Assembly (NCBI GenBank): GCA_044228045.1
Contig: JBGAVQ010000252.1
Span: 1 to 8,532, forward strand
Length of the DNA stretch: 8,532 nt
Direction: 5' to 3'
Source of the DNA: JAXLVB01 sp044228045
GTDB taxonomy: Bacteria > Bacteroidota > Bacteroidia > Cytophagales > Spirosomataceae
The translations under genes and the position numbers were made by a program. The notes under the pieces were generated by a model, which worked only from the letters and a program-made list of their open reading frames with translations, did not search any database and was not told the origin of the DNA. Position 1 is the first letter of the stretch. Every line of letters starts with the position of its first letter. Below are positions 1 through 7,252 of the stretch, piece after piece.

Positions 1-1994
1 CCTGTTACGGCAGCTTTGTGCGGATCTGATTTTTTGTAATAAATTTTGCCATTGATTTCAACTCCTTTTTCAAACGATTTTTTGGCGTTGTCCCAAGCTC
101 CACCTGCGTTGTTTTGGAAAATCCCCATCAATACACCTGATACAGTAATACCAGCCAGGGTTCCACCCAAAACTTCGGGGCCAAACAAAAAGCCAATAAT
201 AACAGGAGTAAGTAAAGCAATTAAGCCAGGCGCAACCATCTCTCTAATAGAGGCTTGTGTCGAAATTGCTACGCATTTATCATATTCTGGCTTCGCTTTG
301 CCTTCCATAATACCTGGAATTTCACGGAACTGACGACGAACCTCTTCCACCATTTTCATAGCTGCACGTCCTACTGCTGCAATAGCCAATGATGAAAAAA
401 TAAAAGGAACCATAGCCCCTACAAACAAACCAGCTAATACGTCGGCTTTAAAAATATCAATTGAATTGATTTTGGCAGTTCCACAGAATGCAGCAAAAAG
501 TGCTAAGGAAGTAAGAGCCGCCGAAGCAATGGCAAAACCTTTTCCGGTAGCGGCAGTGGTGTTACCCACAGCATCCAAAATATCTGTACGTCCCCGAACT
601 TCTTCGGGCAAATGGCTCATTTCGGCAATACCACCAGCGTTATCAGCAATAGGGCCAAACGCATCAATCGCTAATTGCATAGCCGTTGTGGCCATCATAC
701 CAGCTGCTGCAATGGCCACGCCATAAAGTCCAGCAAATTTGTATGAAAGAAAAATTCCTGCAGCTAACACAAGGATAGGGATTACAGTGGATTCCATCCC
801 AACCGAAAGGCCACCAATAATATTGGTTGCATGACCCGTAGAAGACTGATTAACAATAGATTGCACTGGACGCTTGCCCATTGCTGTATAATATTCGGTA
901 ACAGCTGACATGATTGCACCAACCACAAGACCCAAAATGATAGCAAAATATACGTCTATTGAAGTAAATGAAACGCCCCTAATCACCATGTTGGTATTAG
1001 GCAATAGCCACATTACTAATGGATAAGTAGCAACGGCTGTTAGCACAATTGATCCCCAGTTACCCATGTTTAAGGCTGCCTGTACATTACCTTTATCATC
1101 TTTAATACGTACCATATACATACCCAAAATAGAAAATACCAAGCCAAGACCGGCAATCAAAATTGGTAACAAAAGAGGGGCAATACCTCCAAAGTTATCA
1201 GCCGAAACTATCTCACGGCCTAATACCATGGTTGCCAATATAGTAGCTACATAAGAGCCAAATAAGTCAGCACCCATTCCGGCTACGTCACCCACGTTAT
1301 CACCCACGTTATCTGCAATAGTGGCAGGGTTACGGGGATCATCTTCGGGAATACCTGCTTCTACTTTACCCACCAAATCAGCCCCAACATCAGCTGCTTT
1401 TGTGTAAATACCACCTCCTACACGGGCAAATAGTGCAATAGACTCAGCACCCAATGAGAAACCAGCTAATACTTCAAGGGCTTTTTCCATTGGTAGTCCG
1501 TTCACATCAGGGCTGGTGCCTACATACATGTAATAAAATAGAATAAATAGGCTACCCAATCCAAGTACAGCCAATGAAGCAACTCCAATGCCCATTACTG
1601 AGCCACCTGTAAAAGAAACGTCAAGGGCTTGTTTGAGGCTTGTACGAGCGGCTTGTGAAGTACGAACATTTGCTTTAGTGGCTACACTCATACCAATGTA
1701 CCCTGCAAATGCCGAAACAAAGGCACCAATAATGAAAGCAACCCCGATAAACCAATCAGAGTTCTCAACCAATGTTCCCGAAAAGGCCAACAATACAGAA
1801 ACGACTGCCCCAAAAATAATTAAAACACGCCATTCTGCTTTCAAAAAAGCAAGCGCACCAGCAGCAATGGCATCTGCGATTTCCTGCATACGGGCATCAC
1901 CAGCATCTTGTTTAATGACCCACCCTCTTTTGGCAAGCATCACCAACAAACCAACAATACCCAAAACAGGCACCAAGTAAACTATCGAATTCAT
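1..1994 (-). CDS. hppA: Membrane-bound K+-dependent proton-pumping pyrophosphatase (C-terminus cut by window edge)
   Basis: This integral membrane pump hydrolyses pyrophosphate and uses the energy to move H+ (or Na+) across the cytoplasmic membrane. I translated the minus strand from ATG at 1994-1992. The first 664 residues are open and the frame runs off the window; by family length roughly 80 C-terminal residues are missing. The catalytic loop is intact: DVGADLVGKVE at residues 202-212, then DDPRNPATIADNVGDNVGD at 218-236. GNTTAATGK has Ala481 and Gly484 where K+-independent enzymes carry Lys and Thr, which marks the K+-dependent class. Helix 6 (ADLFGSY, Asp243) has Gly246 and Ala250 at the two positions where other members carry the ion-gate glutamate. 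A glutamate, Glu184, instead lies in helix 5, seven residues before the conserved Arg191. From what I recall of the family, that is the Flavobacterium-type arrangement and implies H+ transport. The start is supported by the typical short first helix and an A-rich leader. Confidence 0.97.
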   Translation of the reverse strand, partial: MNSIVYLVPVLGIVGLLVMLAKRGWVIKQDAGDARMQEIADAIAAGALAFLKAEWRVLIIFGAVVSVLLAFSGTLVENSDWFIGVAFIIGAFVSAFAGYIGMSVATKANVRTSQAARTSLKQALDVSFTGGSVMGIGVASLAVLGLGSLFILFYYMYVGTSPDVNGLPMEKALEVLAGFSLGAESIALFARVGGGIYTKAADVGADLVGKVEAGIPEDDPRNPATIADNVGDNVGDVAGMGADLFGSYVATILATMVLGREIVSADNFGGIAPLLLPILIAGLGLVFSILGMYMVRIKDDKGNVQAALNMGNWGSIVLTAVATYPLVMWLLPNTNMVIRGVSFTSIDVYFAIILGLVVGAIMSAVTEYYTAMGKRPVQSIVNQSSTGHATNIIGGLSVGMESTVIPILVLAAGIFLSYKFAGLYGVAIAAAGMMATTAMQLAIDAFGPIADNAGGIAEMSHLPEEVRGRTDILDAVGNTTAATGKGFAIASAALTSLALFAAFCGTAKINSIDIFKADVLAGLFVGAMVPFIFSSLAIAAVGRAAMKMVEEVRRQFREIPGIMEGKAKPEYDKCVAISTQASIREMVAPGLIALLTPVIIGFLFGPEVLGGTLAGITVSGVLMGIFQNNAGGAWDNAKKSFEKGVEINGKIYYKKSDPHKAAVT

Positions 1995-2029
1995 ACGTTT
2001 TTTGTTTAGGTTTTCAATTCTTAGCGGTG

Positions 2030-2037
2030 CAAAAATA
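2030..2037 (-). promoter_or_regulatory. Candidate Bacteroidota -7 promoter element for hppA
   Basis: Read on the minus strand this is TATTTTTG, an exact match to the Bacteroidota sigma-70 type -7 element TAnnTTTG. It lies 35 bases upstream of the hppA ATG, which would leave a leader of about 30 nucleotides. I do not see a convincing TTG element at the usual 19-21 base spacing upstream, so the call rests on the -7 match and its position. Confidence 0.5.
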
Positions 2038-2232
2038 GCATTTGAAAGGGATATTAAAAATCTGTATTCCTCAAAATTGAATTTATTTAATAAGGAATAG
2101 TACATTTTTGCACTCATGCACTTAAAAATTGAAATATTCATAGGTAAAAACTGAACGATTGTAGAAAGTCTTTAATACAAATGCGTTATTTACCTAAATT
2201 GTGGCACAAATTTTAGCACTTGTTCACCCATT

Positions 2233-4716
2233 ATGAAATCATTCACACGTCTTTTAATTGCTCTTACCTTTTTTAGTACCATTTCTGTTGCCCAACCTCT
2301 GCGCTCGCAACATCCAGGTGAAATTTTACTGGGACTCAAAAAGGTCAATGTATTGGCCTCAGCTTTATACATTGCCGCCCATCCCGATGACGAAAACACC
2401 GCTATGCTGTCGTGGTTAAGTAAAGAAAAAATGGCACGCACTGCCTATCTTTCTTGTACTCGTGGCGATGGAGGACAAAACCTCATCGGCCCCGAACAAG
2501 CTGAACTAATGGGACTAATTCGTACTCATGAATTATTGGAGGCTCGCAAAATTGATGGCCCAGAGCAGTATTTTACCCGTGCCAATGATTTTGGCTTCTC
2601 AAAAACTACCGAGGAAACCATGCAGATTTGGGGAAAAGAAAACACCTTGTCAGATGTTGTTTGGTGGGTTCGTAAACTTCGCCCAGATGTAATCGTATGT
2701 CGTTTTCCACCAGATCAACGAGCTGGACATGGCAACCATAGTGGTTCGGCTGTATTAGCGGAAGAAGCATTTAAAGCAGCAGCAGACCCCACTCGCTTTC
2801 CTGAACAATTAAAATATGTAAAGGTATGGCAGGCCAAGCGAGTAGTTTGGAACACCTTCAATTTTGGAGCCGCTTCGCAAAAACCAACAGATGTTGGGTC
2901 TTTCATTCAGGTAGATATTGGAACTTATAATGCCATGTTGGGTAAATCATACCCTGAAATTGCCGCCGAAAGTCGTTCTCAACATAAAAGCCAGGGTTTT
3001 GGTTCTGCCAAAAACAGAGGAGCTCGTCCTGAATATTTATTTCACAAGGGTGGCGACCCTATTCAGAAGGATGTTTTTGATGGTGTAGAAACCTCTTGGA
3101 ATCGAGTAATTGGAGGCCAAAATGTAGAAAAACTAATCAGCCAAGCCATTCAAGATTTCAAAGCGGACAAACCAGAGGCCATTGTTCCACTTTTGGTAAA
3201 AGCTCACCAAGAAGTAAGCAAACTAACTGATGACTATTGGGTTACACAAAAGAAAAAAGAGCTTGAGAGCCTCATTATTGCATGTAGCGGCCTATGGTTT
3301 GAAGCCAACAGTACTGACTATGCCACAGCAGCTGGGGAAAAAGCACAAATAAAAACAACCATTGTGAAGCGGTCAGATGTACCCATTACGCTAAAAAGCC
3401 AAAAAATAGTGCCGATGGGTATGTTGCAAGAACTCAACGCACCACTTAATAACAATGAAGTAGTATCTAATACAACCGATGCCGAAATTCCAGCTACCCT
3501 CCCCATTAGTCAACCATATTGGTTAGCTGAAAAGCATGAAAAAGGAGCTTATAAAGTAGATGACCTTCAACTAAGAGGGCTACCTATGAAACCAGAAGAC
3601 CTGCGGGTCGAATATTCGTTCGATATATCAGGTGCCTCCTTTACTTTCTCTGTACCAGTTTCTTACAAATTTACTGATCCTGTAAAAGGTGAAATTTATC
3701 GTTATTTTGAAATTCGTCCAGAGGTAACCGCAACCTTAGCTGAAAAGGTGTATGTATTTGGCGACAGTCAAGCTAAGAATGTGGACGTTTTGCTCAAAGC
3801 TCACAAAGCAGGAGTATCAGGTGAACTCAGCTTAGAACTCCCCAAAGGTTGGCGTGCCGAACCCACCTCGATTCCGTTTGATTTAGGGCAAAAATATCAA
3901 GAACAGAAAGTATCATTCAAGGTGTTTCCTACAAAAAATGGCTCAGAGGTAACCCTAAAAGCCATTGCCAAAACAAAAAATGGCAGTTACTCAAAAGGCC
4001 TAACAGTTATTCAATACGACCATATTCCTTCGTTGGTTTATTTTCCTGAATCAGAGGCCAAGTTAGTACGCCTCGACTTACAGACCCGTGGAAAGAACAT
4101 TGGTTACATTGCAGGAGCCGGTGACGACGTACCTGCAGCCCTCCAACAAATTGGCTATAAAGTAACCATGCTCACTGACGACGAATTACAAAAAGATTTG
4201 TCCGGCTTTGATGCTATTGTGGTAGGTGTACGAGCCTACAACACTGAAGAGCGACTAAAATATGCCCAAAAACGATTGATGGAATTTGTGCAAAATGGTG
4301 GCACTATGGTAGTACAATATCAAACTAATTTCAGGATGGTTATTAATGAAATTGGTCCCTATCCGCTCACTGTTTCGAGAGACCGAGTAACCGTAGAAGA
4401 AGCACCCATGACTATTTTGAAAGCCGAGCATCCTGCACTCAATACGCCAAACAAAATTACGGCCAAAGATTTTGATGGATGGATTCAGGAGCGTGGACTT
4501 TATTTTGCCAACAAATGGGCTCCTGAATATACGCCACTTTTTGCCTGCAACGACCCCAACGAGAAATCGATGGAAGGGAGTACCTTAGTAGCCTCGTATG
4601 GAAAAGGTAATTATATCTTTACATCATTAGCTTTTTTCAGACAGTTACCTGCTGGCGTTCCCGGTGCGTATCGCCTCTTTGCTAATTTAATTTCGTTGGG
4701 TAAAGAAATCAAATAA
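2233..4716 (+). CDS. Exported PIG-L/LmbE family deacetylase with C-terminal amidotransferase-like domain
   Basis: This is a probable zinc-dependent deacetylase of the PIG-L (LmbE) family, which removes N-acetyl groups from N-acetylglucosamine-type or related substrates; the actual substrate cannot be read from sequence. Residues 1-20 form a signal peptide (hydrophobic stretch LLIALTFFSTISVA, likely cut before Gln21), so the protein should act in the periplasm or at the surface. The catalytic domain covers roughly residues 40-260. Its AHPDDE motif at 49-54 supplies metal ligands and the general base, and GHGNH at 165-169 supplies a further histidine ligand. Residues about 495-605 look like an Ig-like/NEW3-type beta domain (LELPKGWRAEP). 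Residues about 621-715 resemble a class I glutamine amidotransferase (ThuA-like) fold, with GYIAGAGDDV at 625-634 and NGGTMVVQY at 688-696, but no nucleophile-elbow cysteine is visible. At 827 residues it is far longer than single-domain PIG-L proteins. It is transcribed divergently from hppA and ends in a strong hairpin, so it is probably monocistronic. Confidence 0.92.
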   Translation: MKSFTRLLIALTFFSTISVAQPLRSQHPGEILLGLKKVNVLASALYIAAHPDDENTAMLSWLSKEKMARTAYLSCTRGDGGQNLIGPEQAELMGLIRTHELLEARKIDGPEQYFTRANDFGFSKTTEETMQIWGKENTLSDVVWWVRKLRPDVIVCRFPPDQRAGHGNHSGSAVLAEEAFKAAADPTRFPEQLKYVKVWQAKRVVWNTFNFGAASQKPTDVGSFIQVDIGTYNAMLGKSYPEIAAESRSQHKSQGFGSAKNRGARPEYLFHKGGDPIQKDVFDGVETSWNRVIGGQNVEKLISQAIQDFKADKPEAIVPLLVKAHQEVSKLTDDYWVTQKKKELESLIIACSGLWFEANSTDYATAAGEKAQIKTTIVKRSDVPITLKSQKIVPMGMLQELNAPLNNNEVVSNTTDAEIPATLPISQPYWLAEKHEKGAYKVDDLQLRGLPMKPEDLRVEYSFDISGASFTFSVPVSYKFTDPVKGEIYRYFEIRPEVTATLAEKVYVFGDSQAKNVDVLLKAHKAGVSGELSLELPKGWRAEPTSIPFDLGQKYQEQKVSFKVFPTKNGSEVTLKAIAKTKNGSYSKGLTVIQYDHIPSLVYFPESEAKLVRLDLQTRGKNIGYIAGAGDDVPAALQQIGYKVTMLTDDELQKDLSGFDAIVVGVRAYNTEERLKYAQKRLMEFVQNGGTMVVQYQTNFRMVINEIGPYPLTVSRDRVTVEEAPMTILKAEHPALNTPNKITAKDFDGWIQERGLYFANKWAPEYTPLFACNDPNEKSMEGSTLVASYGKGNYIFTSLAFFRQLPAGVPGAYRLFANLISLGKEIK

Positions 4717-4721
4717 CTTTT

Positions 4722-4754
4722 TGGCGCAGTCGGTTCAAATAACTGACTGCGCCA
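4722..4754 (+). terminator. Strong hairpin after the PIG-L gene, probable terminator
   Basis: TGGCGCAGTC at 4722-4731 pairs perfectly with GACTGCGCCA at 4745-4754. Four more pairs (GGTT with AACT, one of them G-U) extend the stem to 14 bp around a 5-base CAAAT loop. It starts 6 bases after the TAA stop at 4714-4716. The T-run lies before the stem, and the 3' side has only a loose T-rich stretch (4762-4776), so it is not a textbook rho-independent terminator. Its position still argues for transcript ending or 3'-end protection. Confidence 0.65.
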
Positions 4755-4782
4755 TGAAATCGTTTATTTACTTTTCATGCTG

Positions 4783-4875
4783 AAACAGGTCAGACTTGCA
4801 GTCAGACCTAATTACATTGTTTCGTGACACTGTCAAACAGGTCAGACTTGCAGTTAGACCCACATACATTATTTC
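4783..4875. repeat. Two diverged 41-bp direct repeats, each with an imperfect palindrome
   Basis: Unit 1 is 4783-4823 and unit 2 is 4835-4875, with a period of 52 bases. They match at 36 of 41 positions. Each begins AAACAGGTCAGACTTGCAGT and ends ACATTRTTTC. Inside each unit a 21-base near-palindrome (4788-4808 and 4840-4860) has arms GGTCAGACT and AGTCAGACC around TGC, with an internal A-A mismatch. In unit 2 the one change in the arm turns a G-C pair into a G-T pair, so folding as RNA would survive. Unit 2 ends 9 bases before the decarboxylase ATG. These could be REP-like intergenic repeats, paired operator sites, or leader RNA hairpins; the sequence alone does not decide. Confidence 0.8.
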
Positions 4876-4884
4876 AAAGTAATC

Positions 4885-6343
4885 ATGCAAGAATCAATTG
4901 TTGAGATTCTAAAAAAAGAAATTCTTGACTTTTACAACCAACCCACTCAGGTGACCCAAGAGGTGTCTCCTAAAACAGTTCGGCAGCATTTGAGTCAGTA
5001 CAACTTTACCCAACCAATTGATTTAGAGGCACTTTTACAAGATACTATGTACATGATGCGGAACTGGAACATCCAAATTTCCAACCCCTTGTATTTTGGC
5101 TTGTTTAACCCCGCTCCCACTTTTGCGTCGGTTATTGCTGAATCGTTGGTAGCTCTGTATAACGATTTCTAATCCTTTGTATTTTGGCTTGTTTAACCCT
5201 GCTCCTACTTTTGCCTCGGTTATTGCTGAATCATTAGTAGCTCTGTATAACCCCCAAATGGCCGCTTGGTCTCATGCACCGGCAGCTAATGAAATTGAAC
5301 AACATACTCTTAGATTTATTGCTCAAAAGATTGGTTATGAGCCAACTTCCACTTTTGGTAATTTCACATCAGGTGGTTCAGAAGCTAACCACACGGGTGT
5401 TTTGGTAGCATTGGCGCATCATTTTCCTGATTATTTAGACAAAGGAATTTGGGCATTGAAAAAACAACCTGTTTTCTACGTTTCTGAACTCGCTCACAAT
5501 TCGTTTGATAAAATTGCAAAGCATACAGGCTTGGGCATGGATGCGCTCAGAATTGTGCCAACAGATTCTCGATTGAGAATGGACACGAAAGCCTTGGCAG
5601 CAATGCTTGAAGAAGATAGAAATGTTGGATTAGCCCCTTTTTTGGTAGTTGGAACGGCTGGAATTACTTCTACGGGAACAATTGATCCACTCGACAAAAT
5701 CGCTACTTTTTGTGAACAAGAACAGCTATGGTTTCATGTAGATGCAGCTTGGGCCGGAGCAGCGGTATTTTCGCCAACCTTAAAAACTGCGCTAAAAGGT
5801 ATCGAAAAAGCAGATTCGGCAACGGTTGATGCGCACAAGTGGTTTAATCTTTCTTTGGCGGCTGGTATGTTTTTTACAAAACATCGTGAAGTGGTGCGCC
5901 AAACATTCAGCGTAAGAGCCGATTATATGCCCAAAAGTCACGACGATGTCATCATTCCATACAGCAACACCTTACAGTGGACTCGCCGCTGCTTAGGTCT
6001 GAAATTATTTATGACTTTGGCCGAAATGGGTGAAGAAAATTTTGGCAAACAACTTGATTATCAAGCTAAATTAGGAGACTATTTTCGAGAAAAATTAGTA
6101 CAAAATGGTTGGAAAATTGTAAATGAAACCCCATTGCCCGTAGTAAACTTTACACATCCTGTTTTTGAATCTGGACAAAAAAACGTAGATAACGCCCTTG
6201 CACAACTCTATGAAGCAGGGCAAGTTTGGCTATCGAGTGTGACGATTGCGGAGTGTAAAGTTTTCAGAATGTGTGTCACTAATTTCAAAACAACCGAAAC
6301 AGAAGTTGATATACTATTTGACAACTTGCAGCAGCTTGTATAG
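4885..6343 (+). pseudogene. Group II PLP-dependent amino acid decarboxylase, interrupted by an 88-base frameshifting duplication
   Basis: This is a pyridoxal-phosphate decarboxylase of the AADC/glutamate/diaminobutyrate decarboxylase superfamily; the substrate cannot be assigned. The upstream frame begins at ATG 4885 and stops at TAA 5170-5172 after 95 codons. The downstream frame is open to the stop ending at 6343. Removing one copy of the internal repeat (88 bases) joins them into a 456-residue protein, a normal family length. In restored numbering, TSGGSEAN at 132-139 binds the cofactor phosphate. HVDAAWAG at 255-262 supplies Asp257 to the pyridine nitrogen, and VDAHKWF contains the Schiff-base lysine Lys289. 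All catalytic landmarks lie downstream of the break and look intact, so decay is not advanced. A TTG at 5177 could nominally start the downstream piece, but that product would lack the N-terminal dimerisation segment. The end converges on mogA with a 10-base gap. Whether it is a true pseudogene or a sequence error is unresolved. Confidence 0.88.
5077..5251 (+). repeat. Diverged 87-bp near-tandem duplication within the decarboxylase gene
   Basis: Copy 1 is 5077-5163 and copy 2 is 5165-5251, separated by a single G at 5164. Both encode the same 29 residues, beginning ISNPLYFGLF and ending AESLVALYN. They differ at eight positions (TCC/TCT, AAC/AAT, CCC/CCT three times, GCG/GCC, TCG/TCA, TTG/TTA), every one a third-codon synonymous change. 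The 88-base offset is one more than a multiple of three, which breaks the reading frame and brings the TAA at 5170 into frame. Confidence 0.95.
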
Positions 6344-6353
6344 GTAGTTTTGT

Positions 6354-6878
6354 CTAACTCTTTGGTCGAAAGGCTTTTATCACCTCCTCATTCGTCACTA
6401 AAAACGGTCCTTCGAGCAAATCAATGCAATAAGGCACTGCTGGAAAAACAGCATCTAAACATTGACGAATTGCCGAAGGCTTGCCGGGCAAATTGATTAT
6501 CAATGACTTACCTCTAATCCCTGCCGTTTGTCTTGACAAAATGGCAGTGGCTACATACTTCAAACTTACTTGGCGCATAAGTTCTCCAAAACCGGGCATC
6601 ATTTTTTCACAAACTGCTTCAGTTGCTTCGGGCGTGACATCACGCTTGGCTGGGCCTGTTCCACCAGTAGTTACTATTAAACAACAATTTTCAGAATCAG
6701 CCATCTCAATCAAGGTTTGACTAATCAAGTCTTGCTCATCGGGAATAACTCGATAGACGGGTTCAAACTCAGAAATCAAGTACTCTTGTAAAGTTTGCAG
6801 TACGGCTTTTCCTGGAATATCTTCATAAATACCTGCACTTGCACGGTCCGAAACGTTGATAATACCTATTTTTACCAT
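6354..6878 (-). CDS. mogA: Molybdopterin adenylyltransferase MogA
   Basis: MogA adenylylates molybdopterin so that MoeA can insert molybdate, a late cytoplasmic step of molybdenum cofactor synthesis. The protein begins MVKIGIINVSDRAS, the typical MogA N-terminus. The frame extends upstream to an ATG at 6911, but the 11 extra residues (MSFLILYYSSI) are not family-like and run into the spacer after yidD, so I place the start at 6878-6876. The resulting 174 residues are slightly shorter than the roughly 195 of the E. coli enzyme. The molybdopterin-binding motif TTGGTGPAKRDVTPEAT lies at 70-86, with Asp80 matching the catalytic aspartate of the family and Asp47 (PDEQ) the other conserved acidic residue. 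LPGKP at 130-134 is the usual C-terminal signature. It sits 36 bases downstream of yidD on the same strand, so the two are probably co-transcribed. No other cofactor-synthesis gene is in the window. Confidence 0.95.
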   Translation of the reverse strand: MVKIGIINVSDRASAGIYEDIPGKAVLQTLQEYLISEFEPVYRVIPDEQDLISQTLIEMADSENCCLIVTTGGTGPAKRDVTPEATEAVCEKMMPGFGELMRQVSLKYVATAILSRQTAGIRGKSLIINLPGKPSAIRQCLDAVFPAVPYCIDLLEGPFLVTNEEVIKAFRPKS

Positions 6879-6914
6879 GATTGAGGAGTAATAAAGTATG
6901 AGAAATGACAATAA

Positions 6915-7154
6915 TTAAGAACCAGCCGGAGGTACAGGGTCGTGACCATGCCCGCCCCAAGGATGACACCGAGCCAATCGTTTGAGCCCCAGCCAGCCCC
7001 CTTTCCAAAGACCAAATCGTTGAATGGCCTCAATCATATATTGTGAACAAGTTGGTGAGTACCGGCAAGAATTTGGTAAATAGGGAGATAGCATTCCTTG
7101 ATAGAGTTTTACCAAGCCAATAGCTAACAGAGCAGGGATTCGTCGCAGGTTCAT
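6915..7154 (-). CDS. yidD: Membrane protein insertion efficiency factor YidD
   Basis: YidD is a small inner-membrane-associated protein that assists YidC-dependent insertion of membrane proteins. At 79 residues this is the normal size for the family. The N-terminus carries an amphipathic/hydrophobic helix (about residues 5-24, IPALLAIGLVKLYQGML), followed by the signature NSCRYSPTCSQY with Cys30 and Cys36. The C-terminal signature is RCHPWGGHGHDPVPP, with Cys63. In many bacteria yidD lies between rnpA and yidC; here it is the first gene of a pair with mogA. It is transcribed divergently from the amidohydrolase gene across a 98-base spacer, and I do not see a clear promoter for it there. Confidence 0.95.
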   Translation of the reverse strand: MNLRRIPALLAIGLVKLYQGMLSPYLPNSCRYSPTCSQYMIEAIQRFGLWKGGWLGLKRLARCHPWGGHGHDPVPPAGS

Positions 7155-7218
7155 ATTTGTTTTGTCGCTGTAAAATTAGAAAATTCAAAACCAAACCACG
7201 ATATTTCCTTCAAAATTG

Positions 7219-7226
7219 TAGCTTTG
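7219..7226 (+). promoter_or_regulatory. Candidate Bacteroidota -7 promoter element for the amidohydrolase gene
   Basis: TAGCTTTG is an exact match to TAnnTTTG and ends 26 bases before the ATG at 7253, leaving a leader of about 20 nucleotides. The region 19-21 bases upstream has no clear TTG element. The leader has no Shine-Dalgarno sequence, which is usual in this phylum. Confidence 0.5.
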
Positions 7227-7252
7227 GCTTTAAAACTAACTAACACCATACA

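Noticed and set aside
1286..1318. Short direct repeat within hppA (cccacgttatc twice)
   Set aside because: It simply encodes the conserved family motif DNVGDNVGD.
46..1980. Plus-strand open frames at 46-333, 466-726, 1066-1254 and 1588-1980
   Set aside because: They are antisense to hppA, whose minus-strand translation is unbroken and family-like throughout; their products are low-complexity and match nothing I recognise.
2103..2110. CATTTTTG as a -7 promoter element for the PIG-L gene
   Set aside because: It matches TAnnTTTG at 7 of 8 positions but lies more than 120 bases from the ATG, and the nearest upstream TTG is 23 bases away; too weak to list.
4783..4875. CRISPR array
   Set aside because: Only two imperfect copies with an 11-base spacer and no cas genes; not CRISPR-like.
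5160..5180. Programmed +1 frameshift or ribosomal bypass joining the two decarboxylase frames
   Set aside because: A +1 shift at AAC-G-ATT would yield a protein with a tandem 29-residue duplication in a conserved region, and there is no recognisable slippery site or stimulator. The duplication itself explains the break.
6879..6911. Upstream start for mogA at 6911
   Set aside because: The 11 added residues are hydrophobic and not family-like, while MVKIGIINVSDRAS matches the normal MogA start.
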